Assembly: GCA_043801445.1 (NCBI GenBank)
Contig: JAZDMB010000001.1
Location: 1 to 56,939 of the forward strand
Direction of reading: 5' to 3'
From: JAZDFP01 sp043801445
GTDB taxonomy: Bacteria; Planctomycetota; MHYJ01; JACQXL01
Length of the DNA: 56,939 nt
Of this stretch, positions 34,141 through 42,213 are shown piece by piece. Below the pieces are notes generated by a model. The model saw only the letters and a program-made list of their open reading frames with translations. It did not search any database and had not been told where the DNA came from. The stretch's first letter is position 1, and every line of letters starts with the position of its first letter. A program made the position numbers and the translations under genes.

Positions 34141-34218
34141 GGGCGGTTAGCTCAGCCTGGCTAGAGCATCTGCTCGACACGCAGAGGGTCAGAGGTTCAA
34201 ATCCTCTACCGCCCACCA
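34141..34218 (+). tRNA. tRNA-Val (anticodon GAC) with C at position 33
   Basis: Acceptor GGGCGGT/ACCGCCC, D arm GCTC/GAGC, anticodon stem TCTGC/GCAGA, T arm AGAGG/CCTCT with TTCAAAT, and an encoded CCA end. The anticodon loop is TCGACAC. The base before the anticodon is C, where U33 is almost invariant in elongator tRNAs. Confidence 0.92.
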
Positions 34219-34263
34219 TACTTACCTGCCATCAGGCAGGTTTAATAGAAAGGAACTGTCTAT

Positions 34264-35328
34264 ATGGAAGCAAAGGTGTTGCAATTCTTAAAAGACCTGG
34301 TAACCGCACCAAGTCCATCTGGCTTTGAAGAACCGGTTCAACAAATATGGTGCAACTATGTTCGTCCCTTTGTACATGAAGTAAAAAAAGATGTTCACGG
34401 TAATGCCATTGCCGTAATAAACCCAAAAGGGAAACCTGCTCTAATGTTCTGCGGGCATTGTGATGAAATCGGCTTGATGGTCAATTATATTGATGAGAAA
34501 GGTTATATTTATTTCCGTATTATTGGCAGTTTAGATACCACTATTTTACCCGGACAGCGATTTTATATCCATACTAAAAAAGAACCTGTTTTGGCAGTAG
34601 TTGGCAAAAAAGCAATTCATATAATGGAGGCTGAAGAACGTAAATCAACAGGAGCACCTAAAATCCATACACTATGGCTTGACATCGGCGCCAAGAGTAA
34701 AGCCGAGGCAGAAAAAATTGTTTGTATCGGTGACCCCATAACTTTCGCAGTTGGCTTTGAACATCTCAAAAATGACCTTGTTGTTTCACGGGGATTTGAT
34801 GATAAAGTAGGCAGTTTTGTTGTGGCTGAGGTATTAAGAAATTTATCTAAGAAAAAACCTCAGGCAGCAATTTATGGCGTTTCAACGGTTCAGGAAGAAG
34901 TAGGCTGGCGAGGAGCAAAAACAAGCACATATAGTATCAATCCTGATGTCGGTATTGCTATTGATTTAACTCACGCCACTGACTATCCGGATACTAATCC
35001 TAAAAAAGATGGTGAAATAAAAATAGGTAAGGGACCGGTTATTGCCCGTGGTGCTAATATAAATCCGATGGTTTTTGATACATTAATGAATGTAGCAAAA
35101 ACGAAAAGAATTACTCATCAGGTGGAAGCAGCACCCAATTTGACTCCAACGGATGCATATGTTATTCAAACAACAAAACAAGGAATCGCAACCGGATTGG
35201 TTAGCGTACCTAATCGTTATATGCATACACCGATAGAGGTAATTTCGATATCAGATTTGGAGGATACAATTAAATTGCTATCAGAGTTTTCATATAAGAT
35301 GACTACTGATGTGAGTTTTATACCTTAG
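34264..35328 (+). CDS. M42-family aminopeptidase
   Basis: 354 residues. A dinuclear zinc or cobalt peptidase of the FrvX/TET type, usually a large tetrahedral dodecamer that digests peptides in the cytoplasm. Ligands are all visible: His in CGHCDEIG, Asp in GFDDKVG, catalytic Glu-Glu in VQEEVGWRGA, Asp in AIDLTHA and His in RYMHTP. Older annotations call such proteins endoglucanase M. It begins 45 bp after tRNA-Val. Confidence 0.92.
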   Translation: MEAKVLQFLKDLVTAPSPSGFEEPVQQIWCNYVRPFVHEVKKDVHGNAIAVINPKGKPALMFCGHCDEIGLMVNYIDEKGYIYFRIIGSLDTTILPGQRFYIHTKKEPVLAVVGKKAIHIMEAEERKSTGAPKIHTLWLDIGAKSKAEAEKIVCIGDPITFAVGFEHLKNDLVVSRGFDDKVGSFVVAEVLRNLSKKKPQAAIYGVSTVQEEVGWRGAKTSTYSINPDVGIAIDLTHATDYPDTNPKKDGEIKIGKGPVIARGANINPMVFDTLMNVAKTKRITHQVEAAPNLTPTDAYVIQTTKQGIATGLVSVPNRYMHTPIEVISISDLEDTIKLLSEFSYKMTTDVSFIP

Positions 35329-35386
35329 GTAATAAATATTAGTAATTTAATATTTCATACTAATCTATAAATAATTACTTTACTTT

Positions 35387-35442
35387 CTTGTATAGATTAT
35401 TAGAATATGTTAATTTAGTTGAATTGGATAATTTTATACAAG
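35387..35442 (+). promoter_or_regulatory. Possible stem in the rplK leader
   Basis: CTTGTATA (35387-35394) and TATACAAG (35435-35442) are perfect complements separated by 40 nt and end four bases before the GAGGAG ribosome binding site. It could pair in the mRNA leader and affect translation. L1 autoregulation of this operon is known in other bacteria, but the site here is not shown. Confidence 0.3.
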
Positions 35443-35461
35443 AACGAGGAGATTATAATTT

Positions 35462-35887
35462 ATGGCGAAGGAAATCAAAGCTGTAGTAAAATTACAGGTT
35501 GCAGGCGGTCAAGCAACCCCAGCCCCGCCAGTAGGACCTGCACTGGGACAACACGGAGTTAATATTGGTGAATTTGTAGCACGTTTTAATTCACAGACTA
35601 AAGATAAACAGGGAATGGTTACACCGGTTATTATCACAATATATAAAGACCGCTCATTTGATTTTATATTAAAAACACCGCCGGCATCTGTTCTGCTAAA
35701 AAAAGCAGCTGGTTTGGCTCAAGGTTCCGGTGAACCTAATAAAATTAAAGTGGGAAAGGTAACCAAACAACAGGTCGTTGAAATTGCAAAAACAAAACTA
35801 AAAGACCTTAATACTACTGACATAGAAAAAGCTGTTAAAATAATAGAAGGAACCGCCCGTAATATGGGTATTGAAGTAATAGCATAG
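35462..35887 (+). CDS. rplK: Ribosomal protein uL11
   Basis: 141 residues, normal length. Starts AKEIKAVVKLQVAGGQATPA and contains PPVGPALGQHGVNIGEF, the hinge between the two domains. It forms the stalk base of the large subunit and binds 23S rRNA. First gene of rplK-rplA-rplJ. The secE-nusG genes that usually precede it are absent; an M42 peptidase and tRNAs stand there. Confidence 0.97.
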   Translation: MAKEIKAVVKLQVAGGQATPAPPVGPALGQHGVNIGEFVARFNSQTKDKQGMVTPVIITIYKDRSFDFILKTPPASVLLKKAAGLAQGSGEPNKIKVGKVTKQQVVEIAKTKLKDLNTTDIEKAVKIIEGTARNMGIEVIA

Positions 35888-35899
35888 ATTAATAATTAT

Positions 35900-36628
35900 A
35901 TGAAAAAAAGAAGTAAAAGATATCAAAAAATCACCCAGCAATTAGAAGGAATCGAAAAGAATTCTGCAAGCAAAGAAGAAAAAACTGCTGTGAAGCAAAA
36001 GTTTTATGAGATTCCAGAAGCAATAAATACACTTAAACAATTACCACCGATCAAATTTGATGCGACTGTAGATCTGGTCATGCGACTCGGCATTGATGCC
36101 CAAAAAAGCGAGCACCAAATGCGAGGTTCACTAAGTCTTCCTAAAGGAATAGGCAAAACACGTAAGGTAATTGTTTTCGCAAGCGGTAATGAAGCCGAAC
36201 AAGCTCGGACCTCTGGCGCTGATGAAGTTGGAGTGGAGGATTTAATAAAGAAAATTGAAGGCGGCTGGACTGATTTTGATGTTGCTATTGCACCACCATC
36301 TTTAATGAAACAAGTAAGTAAGTTGGGTAAAATTCTTGGGCCATCGGGTAAAATGCCTTCTCCAAAAACAGGAACTGTCACTAATGAAATCGCTGTTGCA
36401 GTAAAAGAATTCAAGGCTGGCAAAATAGAATATAGAACAGATGTGAGTGGTAATATTCACGTTCCTGTAGGGAAAATATCATTTTCTCCCGATGATTTAC
36501 AAGCAAATATTGTTAGTATAATAGAATACATTAAATCTCACCGTCCAGCCGGAGTTAAAGGTGATTTTATTCGTGGTATCACAATATCTTCGACCATGGG
36601 ACCGGGATTACAACTAAAAATAAAATAG
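35900..36628 (+). CDS. rplA: Ribosomal protein uL1
   Basis: 242 residues. Core motifs: FDATVDLVMRLGIDAQKSEH, LPKGIGKTRKVIVFA, LGKILGPSGKMPSPKTGT and FIRGITISSTMGPGL. About 30 N-terminal residues (lysine-rich, KKRSKRYQKITQQLEG) exceed the compact archaeal form and are like other bacterial L1. It makes the L1 stalk and often represses its own operon. Twelve bases separate it from rplK. Confidence 0.97.
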   Translation: MKKRSKRYQKITQQLEGIEKNSASKEEKTAVKQKFYEIPEAINTLKQLPPIKFDATVDLVMRLGIDAQKSEHQMRGSLSLPKGIGKTRKVIVFASGNEAEQARTSGADEVGVEDLIKKIEGGWTDFDVAIAPPSLMKQVSKLGKILGPSGKMPSPKTGTVTNEIAVAVKEFKAGKIEYRTDVSGNIHVPVGKISFSPDDLQANIVSIIEYIKSHRPAGVKGDFIRGITISSTMGPGLQLKIK

Positions 36629-36640
36629 GAGATCTTGTCA

Positions 36641-37162
36641 ATGTCTAAAAAACTAAAAGAAAATGCCGTCAAAGAATTATCTCAAAGATACCAATCAATG
36701 GACCATTGTTTTATCGTTAATTATCGCGGAATGAATGCCACTAATATCAATAATTTACGTTTTTACCTTAAAGAGGGAAAAGTTAAAATAAATGTGGTAA
36801 GAAACTCTTTATTGAAAAATATACTCGCCAAGAAAGGTCCATCATTTAGTCAATTAGATACATTTATGGATGGCCCCATAGCGTTAATATACTCTAACGA
36901 AGTTGATGGAATCGCGACTGTAAAAAGATTAGTCAGTTGGTCTAATAAAAATAAACTCCCTGAAATTAAAGGTGGTTATGTTGAAGGCAATATAGTTACT
37001 ATTAATGATATAAAGAAACTTTCCCAGTTACCATCACGAGAAATATTATTAACTCAAATTGCAATTGCTCTTAAATCACCGACAACAAGATTAGCCGTAG
37101 CTTTATCTGATGTGATTGCCCGACTTGCCAGGGTTTTGAATCAAAAGGCATCGTCTAATTAG
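36641..37162 (+). CDS. rplJ: Ribosomal protein uL10
   Basis: 173 residues; anchors the L7/L12 dimers to the stalk. Motifs VNYRGMNATNINNLRFYLKE, VVRNSLLKNILAKK, GPIALIYS and the C-terminal L12-binding helix. The ATG at 36641 is chosen over a TTG at 36635 because AGGAG (36627-36631, overlapping the rplA stop) is nine bases from the ATG but three from the TTG. No rplL follows; a zinc-ribbon gene on the other strand overlaps its end by 8 bp. Confidence 0.96.
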   Translation: MSKKLKENAVKELSQRYQSMDHCFIVNYRGMNATNINNLRFYLKEGKVKINVVRNSLLKNILAKKGPSFSQLDTFMDGPIALIYSNEVDGIATVKRLVSWSNKNKLPEIKGGYVEGNIVTINDIKKLSQLPSREILLTQIAIALKSPTTRLAVALSDVIARLARVLNQKASSN

Positions 37163-37376
37163 TTTTAGAAGATATTATTTTACCGTTTTTAATAATTATC
37201 TCGCCGGATTTTCCCAGCAATTCCATATCTGTATCTTTTTCCAATTGGTTATCCTTAACGCCAGCCATCTTGCCACAATAAGGACAACGAATATATTTAC
37301 TCGGTAAAATATCCCCGTCTTTTATAATTAATTCATCAGCGATACTTGCACCACAATGCACACAAAATCCTACCAT
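37155..37376 (-). CDS. Small zinc-ribbon protein
   Basis: 73 residues. CVHC (near residue 5) and CPYC (near residue 35) form a four-Cys zinc ribbon; the rest is polar. The start at 37376 is set by GGAGGG five to six bases upstream; a longer frame to 37448 runs into repeat sequence. Function unknown. It may be cotranscribed with holA upstream (130 bp away). Confidence 0.7.
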   Translation of the reverse strand: MVGFCVHCGASIADELIIKDGDILPSKYIRCPYCGKMAGVKDNQLEKDTDMELLGKSGEIIIKNGKIISSKTN

Positions 37377-37505
37377 TTTATTCCCTCCATTTTTTATTAC
37401 AAAATTTAACTGCAATCGTTTCCACCGAAGACAGATCTGCCCCGCCAAAGCGTGTCCGCCTCAGGCATCGATATTTTTGGAGAATTAATATACCTTAATT
37501 TATCA

Positions 37506-38480
37506 TTAGACATAATGGCTTAATTTTATCGCTAACATCTGCAAAGCCAAGTCATCCGGCAACAAACCTGTTTTTATCGCCAAATCAGATTCCAATAATT
37601 TTTCATAGCAGTATGAAAGCAACCGACGATTATTCTGATAGCGATAATTATTACAAAAAAACCATTTAAGGTAGCCAATGATTTTATTAACCGATTCCCC
37701 TTTTCGCAAAAGTTGATTGGCAATTGCTAAAGCTTTATCAGATTGTTTATTTGCAATCGCATCCCCTAATTCTTTTATATCATAATCTCTTTCCAAATCA
37801 ACAAAATTACATACTGCCTCCGTTGAGATATTCCGGGAATCCTTATGAAAAAGAACTATTTTCTGTATGATGGCATCTATTTCCGAAAGATTATTGCCGA
37901 CCTTTTCTGTGATGAATAAAGCATCTCTGATGGAGATTTCCTTGCCATAAAGTTTCAATTCGTTACTAATCCATCTAGGTAAATCGTTTTTAGAAATAGG
38001 TTGGTAATCTACAACCCATGCCTTTTTCCTTATGAGCATACCTAAAGATTCAGAATAATTTTCCCACCTATCTGTAAAAATTACTAATCTGGTAAAAAAC
38101 GATTTGGTTAATATATATTCCTTCAAAGATTCATTTATTGTAGCAATAAACTCTGTTTTATTCCCGATATTTAATATAACTAAATGGGGTTTGTTTAGAA
38201 ACGGAACAGCATAGACCTCATTCCAAAAATCAGCCTCGTTAAAATGTGTTATATCAAACCGTTTGATTTCCATTCCGCCAGAGACGAATCTACCTCCGGC
38301 ACCCGACTGATTTGTATTGCACTTATCACTTTTATCTTTCAAGAATATGGCCGCAAGTAATTTTATACCTTTTTCTTTAAGTTCTGCCACGAGTTTACTA
38401 GGCCCATTAAAAATATAAAGGGAAGGTAATTCCTGGAGAGAATATGAATTTAATTGTTTGATAAATTCCGCGAATAACAT
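37506..38480 (-). CDS. holA: DNA polymerase III delta subunit
   Basis: 324 residues. Opens the sliding clamp in the clamp-loader complex. Recognised from the ordered blocks LPSLYIFNGPSKLVAELKEK, FLNKPHLVILNI, RLVIFTDRW, NDLPRWISNELKLYGKEIS, LFITEKVGNNLSEIDAIIQK and KQSDKALAIANQLLRKGES-VNKIIGYLKW. Residues about 55-69 (NQSGAGGRFVSGG) come from a palindrome-type element (38276-38318) that also occurs in the sigma factor gene. Divergent but complete. Confidence 0.85.
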   Translation of the reverse strand: MLFAEFIKQLNSYSLQELPSLYIFNGPSKLVAELKEKGIKLLAAIFLKDKSDKCNTNQSGAGGRFVSGGMEIKRFDITHFNEADFWNEVYAVPFLNKPHLVILNIGNKTEFIATINESLKEYILTKSFFTRLVIFTDRWENYSESLGMLIRKKAWVVDYQPISKNDLPRWISNELKLYGKEISIRDALFITEKVGNNLSEIDAIIQKIVLFHKDSRNISTEAVCNFVDLERDYDIKELGDAIANKQSDKALAIANQLLRKGESVNKIIGYLKWFFCNNYRYQNNRRLLSYCYEKLLESDLAIKTGLLPDDLALQMLAIKLSHYV

Positions 38481-38784
38481 ATAAGCAGTAGTAAGTTTTC
38501 TCTTATTGTATAACTCTTTCTTAATTTATATTAAACATTTTTAATGGGGTCAACCTTAAATCTGAAATTTTATAGCTACTCTCTTTTAAGAAAATTCACT
38601 ATAAAAAAAATAAGAAGCATAACCTGCCCGTTTACTCAGTAAACCTGTAATGCAACTAGGGATTATTTATATGCCTTTTATCTCGGCGGTTAATCTTTTT
38701 CCTTTCCTTAAACTTTTTAACGGACTGAGAAGCTAATAACACCCCGTCTTGACATGATCTCGGGAAAAACGTTCAGAACTGCTG
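38481..38784. other. Gene-free spacer of 304 bp
   Basis: No ORF, RNA or clear promoter. It contains a GGGGTCAACCTTAAATCTGAAATT motif region near 38547 of the type seen beside REP-like elements, and an ACCTGCCCGTTTACTCAGTAAAC hairpin region near 38622. Confidence 0.5.
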
Positions 38785-39837
38785 CTATCTAATAATCCCT
38801 TTTTCTGTAATAAAACCTGTAATGTATTTTGCTGGGGTAACATCAAAAGCAGGGTTGTAAACCTTGGTATGACGTGGAGTGATAAGCGTATGCCCTATGT
38901 ATCTGACTTCATCTGAAGAGCGATATTCTATGGGTATATCCTTGCCTGTTTTGATAGATTTATCCCGTCGCCTGGAGGAACTGGAGGCATAATTCTCAAA
39001 AGTGGATAAAGGTGCAACGACATAGAATGGAATTTTGTGATGGTGTGCTAAGAGTGCTACCTGATAAGTACCTATTTTATTTGCCGTATCACCATTTTTG
39101 GCAATGCGGTCTGCGCCAACTATTATTAAATCAATCTTTTCTCTTCTCATTAACGAACCTACCATATTATCACAAATAAGTGTAACTGGTACCTTATTTC
39201 TCTGTAGTTCCCATACAGTCAAACGACTACCCTGTAAAAGAGGTCTGGTTTCAGTGGCAAATACGGAAAATATTTTACCTGATTTTTTGGCTTGATAGAT
39301 AACGGAAAGTGCTGTGCCGCTGCCAGCCGTGGCTAATAAACCAGCATTACAATGAGTTAAAATAGTATAATTATTCTTAATAAGTTTTACACCATTTATA
39401 CCGATTTCATAACAGGTTTCCCTGTCTTCTTTAATAATTTCTAATGCCTCGTTATAGACTTTAGCAATAATGTTTTCATCACAAAAACATGAAGACAAGC
39501 TATAAAACCGAATAACTTTATCAATTCTGTCTAAAGCCCATTTCAGATTTACCGCGGTAGGACGAGTAGAAATCAACATCTTATAAAACCCTGAAAACTT
39601 ATGATAAAAATCCTTATAATCTGTGGTTCTCAGATTTCTAATACCCAAATATGCACCAAAAGCAGCAGTCACACCGATAGCTGGAGCACCACGAACACGC
39701 ATCTCTTTTATGGCTGATACAACTTGCTCAAGCCGATGACATTTGAGATAAATAAGTTGATGTGGTAGTCTAGTCTGGTCTATTAACTTGAGATATCCTT
39801 TCTCATCACCAATCCAGTCAATACTATAAATTTGCAT
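38785..39837 (-). CDS. mtnA: S-methyl-5-thioribose-1-phosphate isomerase
   Basis: 350 residues. Converts methylthioribose-1-phosphate to methylthioribulose-1-phosphate in methionine salvage. Motifs MRVRGAPAIGVTAAFG, THCNAGLLATAGSGTAL (catalytic Cys), FATETRPLLQGSRLT and VGADRIAKNGDTANKIGTY (catalytic Asp). Near residue 285, NYASSSSRRRD adds about nine residues to the usual STFD-S-I-x-G-x-DIPIE run; the DNA has a CTGGAGGAACTGGAGG direct repeat there. Other mtn genes are not in the window. Confidence 0.95.
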   Translation of the reverse strand: MQIYSIDWIGDEKGYLKLIDQTRLPHQLIYLKCHRLEQVVSAIKEMRVRGAPAIGVTAAFGAYLGIRNLRTTDYKDFYHKFSGFYKMLISTRPTAVNLKWALDRIDKVIRFYSLSSCFCDENIIAKVYNEALEIIKEDRETCYEIGINGVKLIKNNYTILTHCNAGLLATAGSGTALSVIYQAKKSGKIFSVFATETRPLLQGSRLTVWELQRNKVPVTLICDNMVGSLMRREKIDLIIVGADRIAKNGDTANKIGTYQVALLAHHHKIPFYVVAPLSTFENYASSSSRRRDKSIKTGKDIPIEYRSSDEVRYIGHTLITPRHTKVYNPAFDVTPAKYITGFITEKGIIR

Positions 39838-39852
39838 CTTTTATTAACCTTA

Positions 39853-39903
39853 ACCACAAAAACACAAAGGATTAAATTATTTCTCCCTTTTTGCCTTTGT
39901 GGT
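39853..39903. repeat. Short inverted repeat between mtnA and rnpB
   Basis: Arms ACCACAAAAACACAAAGG and CCTTTGTGGT. It belongs to the dispersed GCCACGAAGACACAAAGG family. Confidence 0.75.
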
Positions 39904-39911
39904 AAAATATT

Positions 39912-40306
39912 TAGGCAGGCTATAAGCCGGGTTCTGTCCCGCAAAAGCGGGAGTAACCATTTATCTTGTCCCTGAATCGCTTCAGGTCTCTAACGACCTA
40001 CCTGCAGTCAAAAGATTCGGACAGAATCTCCCCCAAAGGTTAATTCGGGATTCCCGCTGTTTGGTCTTGCTCCGGGTGAGGTTTTCCATACCCCTGATGT
40101 TACCACCAGAGAGGTGCGCTCTTACCGCACCATTTCACCATTGCTCATCACACAAAATGTGTAATGGGCTGTGTATTTTCTGTGGCACTTTCTCGTCCAG
40201 CCCGTATGGGCTGGAGGCGCCAGTTAGGCGCCACCCTGTCCTATGGAGCCCGGACTTTCCTTCTCCCACGATATTATATCGAGGAAACGGTTACCCACCT
40301 GCCTTT
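39912..40306 (-). ncRNA. rnpB: RNase P RNA, bacterial type A
   Basis: On the minus strand the conserved GGAAAGTCCGGGCTCCATAG near the 5' end and GACAGAACCCGGCTTATAG at the 3' end are both present, as are GGTAAGAGCGCACC, GGTGGTAACATCAG and GCAAGACCAAACAG. P1 is formed by AGGCAGG (40298-40304, complement) and CCTGCCT (39913-39919). About 395 nt. ORFs drawn across it are artefacts. It lies between RNase HI and mtnA, all on the minus strand. Confidence 0.97.
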
Positions 40307-40334
40307 CTTAGAACCAGTTAATCCTAAAGGGATA

Positions 40335-40850
40335 TCAATATTTTTCAACCAATTCTTCTATATCGTCATGTAAATTCATTGATTTATTAGCCAATTTATC
40401 AGCGATTTTATTTTCCTTACGAGCAATCAGATTAAATTTTACCTTGGGAAATTTCTTTAGTAATCCCCTTGCCTCAATTGCTAAGGGAATAAGATTCTGG
40501 CTCTTAATTCTATAATTTCCGTTAAGTTGATTTACAAGTAATTCGCTATCTGTATTTACTATAACCTCAATATTTGTTATTTTAAATAATTTTTTATTCA
40601 ATAAGTATTTAAGCCCCCTAATAACCGCAGTATATTCAGCGACATTATTAGTGGTTTCACCTAAATATTCACCCTTTTTAATGATTTCTCTACCCGATCC
40701 ATCCTTAATAAAAATACCTATTGCTGATGGTCCCGGATTACCCCTTGAAGCACCATCAGTATAAATTTCTATATGTCTTTTCACTCCTTCAGAGAAGGGT
40801 CGCCGTTGGACGACCGTGTTACCATAATTTTTATTAGTAGTAGTCTTCAT
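40335..40850 (-). CDS. rnhA: Ribonuclease HI family protein
   Basis: 171 residues. Cuts RNA in RNA-DNA hybrids. Catalytic residues: Asp in YTDGASRGNPGPSA, Glu in NNVAEYTA, Asp in VNTDSELL and Asp in NKIADKLANK. This is the compact type lacking the basic protrusion, like archaeal and Bacillus-type RNases HI. The first ~25 residues (NTVVQRRPFSEGVK) precede the usual start and include a GGTCGCCGTTGGACGACC palindrome; AGGGA eight bases before the ATG supports this start all the same. Confidence 0.9.
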   Translation of the reverse strand: MKTTTNKNYGNTVVQRRPFSEGVKRHIEIYTDGASRGNPGPSAIGIFIKDGSGREIIKKGEYLGETTNNVAEYTAVIRGLKYLLNKKLFKITNIEVIVNTDSELLVNQLNGNYRIKSQNLIPLAIEARGLLKKFPKVKFNLIARKENKIADKLANKSMNLHDDIEELVEKY

Positions 40851-41062
40851 ACATCATTCCCTATCTATAATTCCCATAATAATGGTCACTATCTTCAACG
40901 TGGTTCACCCGTTAGAAATAGATCATCCCTCTTTAGAAGAATGACCATAATAAAATAATAGATTTTATTACCTATCTACTGCGGTAAAATGGTATTAACT
41001 ATTGTGTCTATATTATAGTAAATATTTCTACCTGGGTCAATACAATTAATAAATAGTATCTC

Positions 41063-41091
41063 TTGACAATTATCAGCAATATAAATATATT
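41063..41091 (+). promoter_or_regulatory. Sigma-70-type promoter of gap
   Basis: TTGACA (41063-41068) and TATATT (41086-41091), spacer 17 bp, 49 bp before the gap ATG. AAAGGAG lies eight bases before the ATG. Confidence 0.85.
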
Positions 41092-41140
41092 AATAGCATC
41101 AATAATATAGGATCTAAATCTACTTAGAAAGGAGCATAAA

Positions 41141-42145
41141 ATGTCAATACGAATAGCAATAAATGGATTTGGAAGAATAGGAAGAAATGTTTTTAAGGCA
41201 ATGTTTAAGAATCAGGAATTTGAGATTGTTATCATAAATGACCTGTCTAACGCCAAAACACTCGCCCATCTTTTGAAATACGATTCTGTCTATGGCCGAT
41301 TTGATGGTTCTGTATCCGTTGAAGGAAACGACTTTGTCATAAACGGTAAAAAAATAAAAGTGATATCCGAAAAAGATATAACAAAACTACCGTGGGGACA
41401 GCATAATATTGACTGGGTAGTCGAATCAACAGGCGTTCATACCAAACGCTCAGCATTAGAGGAACACCTTAAGGCTGGAGCTAAAAAAGTTGTACTTACC
41501 GCACCAGCCAAAGAACCAGTTGATGCCGTGATTGTAATGGGCGTAAATGAACAGATTCTAAAAAAAGAGCATAAAATAATTTCTAACGCTTCATGCACCA
41601 CTAATGCTTTAGCGCCTTTGATTAAAGTCCTTAACGATAATTTTGGAATTATGCGTGGCTTGATGACAACTATCCATGCTTATACTAATGACCAGTCAAC
41701 ATTAGATTTAATTCATAGCGATTTAAGACGAGCTCGCGCAGCAGCTATTAATATTATCCCGACTTCTACAGGAGCAGCTAAGGCAATTGGTGAAGTTATT
41801 CCTGAAGTTGCTGGAAAGTTAAATGGTATAGCGGTACGTGTGCCGGTTCCAACCGGTTCTTTAGTTGACCTCGTGGTTGACCTTAAAAAGGAAACTACTG
41901 TTGAATTAATAAATAATGCGTTTAAATCTGCGGCTAATACTAAAATGAAAGGATATCTGGAATATACCGAAGACCCTATTGTATCCACGGATACCATTGG
42001 TAATCCTGCCTCGTGTATTTTTGACGCCCTTTCCACAATGATAATTGATAAAACTCAGGTTAAAGTACTTGGGTGGTATGACAACGAATGGGGATACTCG
42101 CATCGTATCGTAGATATCATTAATTATGCAACAAAATTAAAATAA
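41141..42145 (+). CDS. gap: Glyceraldehyde-3-phosphate dehydrogenase
   Basis: 334 residues, normal length. NAD-binding NGFGRIGR (8-15), with Asp34 in NDLSN favouring NAD over NADP, active-site Cys152 in SNASCTTNALAP, and the C-terminal WYDNEWGYSHRIVDI. Glycolysis and gluconeogenesis, cytoplasm. It has its own strong promoter. No pgk or tpi follows, unlike the common gap-pgk-tpi cluster. Confidence 0.98.
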   Translation: MSIRIAINGFGRIGRNVFKAMFKNQEFEIVIINDLSNAKTLAHLLKYDSVYGRFDGSVSVEGNDFVINGKKIKVISEKDITKLPWGQHNIDWVVESTGVHTKRSALEEHLKAGAKKVVLTAPAKEPVDAVIVMGVNEQILKKEHKIISNASCTTNALAPLIKVLNDNFGIMRGLMTTIHAYTNDQSTLDLIHSDLRRARAAAINIIPTSTGAAKAIGEVIPEVAGKLNGIAVRVPVPTGSLVDLVVDLKKETTVELINNAFKSAANTKMKGYLEYTEDPIVSTDTIGNPASCIFDALSTMIIDKTQVKVLGWYDNEWGYSHRIVDIINYATKLK

Positions 42146-42163
42146 TTTAACGATTTATTTTCC

Positions 42164-42195
42164 TTGACAAAAATAAGTTTAGAAAAGAATATATT
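42164..42195 (+). promoter_or_regulatory. Possible promoter of the BRCT pair
   Basis: TTGACA at 42164-42169 is clear; the best -10 boxes, GAATAT (17-bp spacer) or TATATT (20-bp spacer), are less so. They end about 20 bp before the ATG at 42214, so the leader would be very short; no ribosome binding site is visible. Confidence 0.45.
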
Positions 42196-42213
42196 TTTCC
42201 TTAATTGAAAATT

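Noticed and set aside
35329..35461. Riboswitch before rplK
   Set aside because: Only one simple stem could be drawn; no known riboswitch core was recognised.
36635..36640. TTG start for rplJ
   Set aside because: Only three bases from the AGGAG; ATG at 36641 has proper spacing and gives the normal uL10 N-terminus.
38785..39837. eIF2B-type translation factor subunit
   Set aside because: The catalytic Cys (THCNAG) and Asp (GADRIAKNGD) of MtnA are present.
40061..40373. Two overlapping plus-strand ORFs
   Set aside because: They run across rnpB, whose conserved RNA motifs are on the minus strand.
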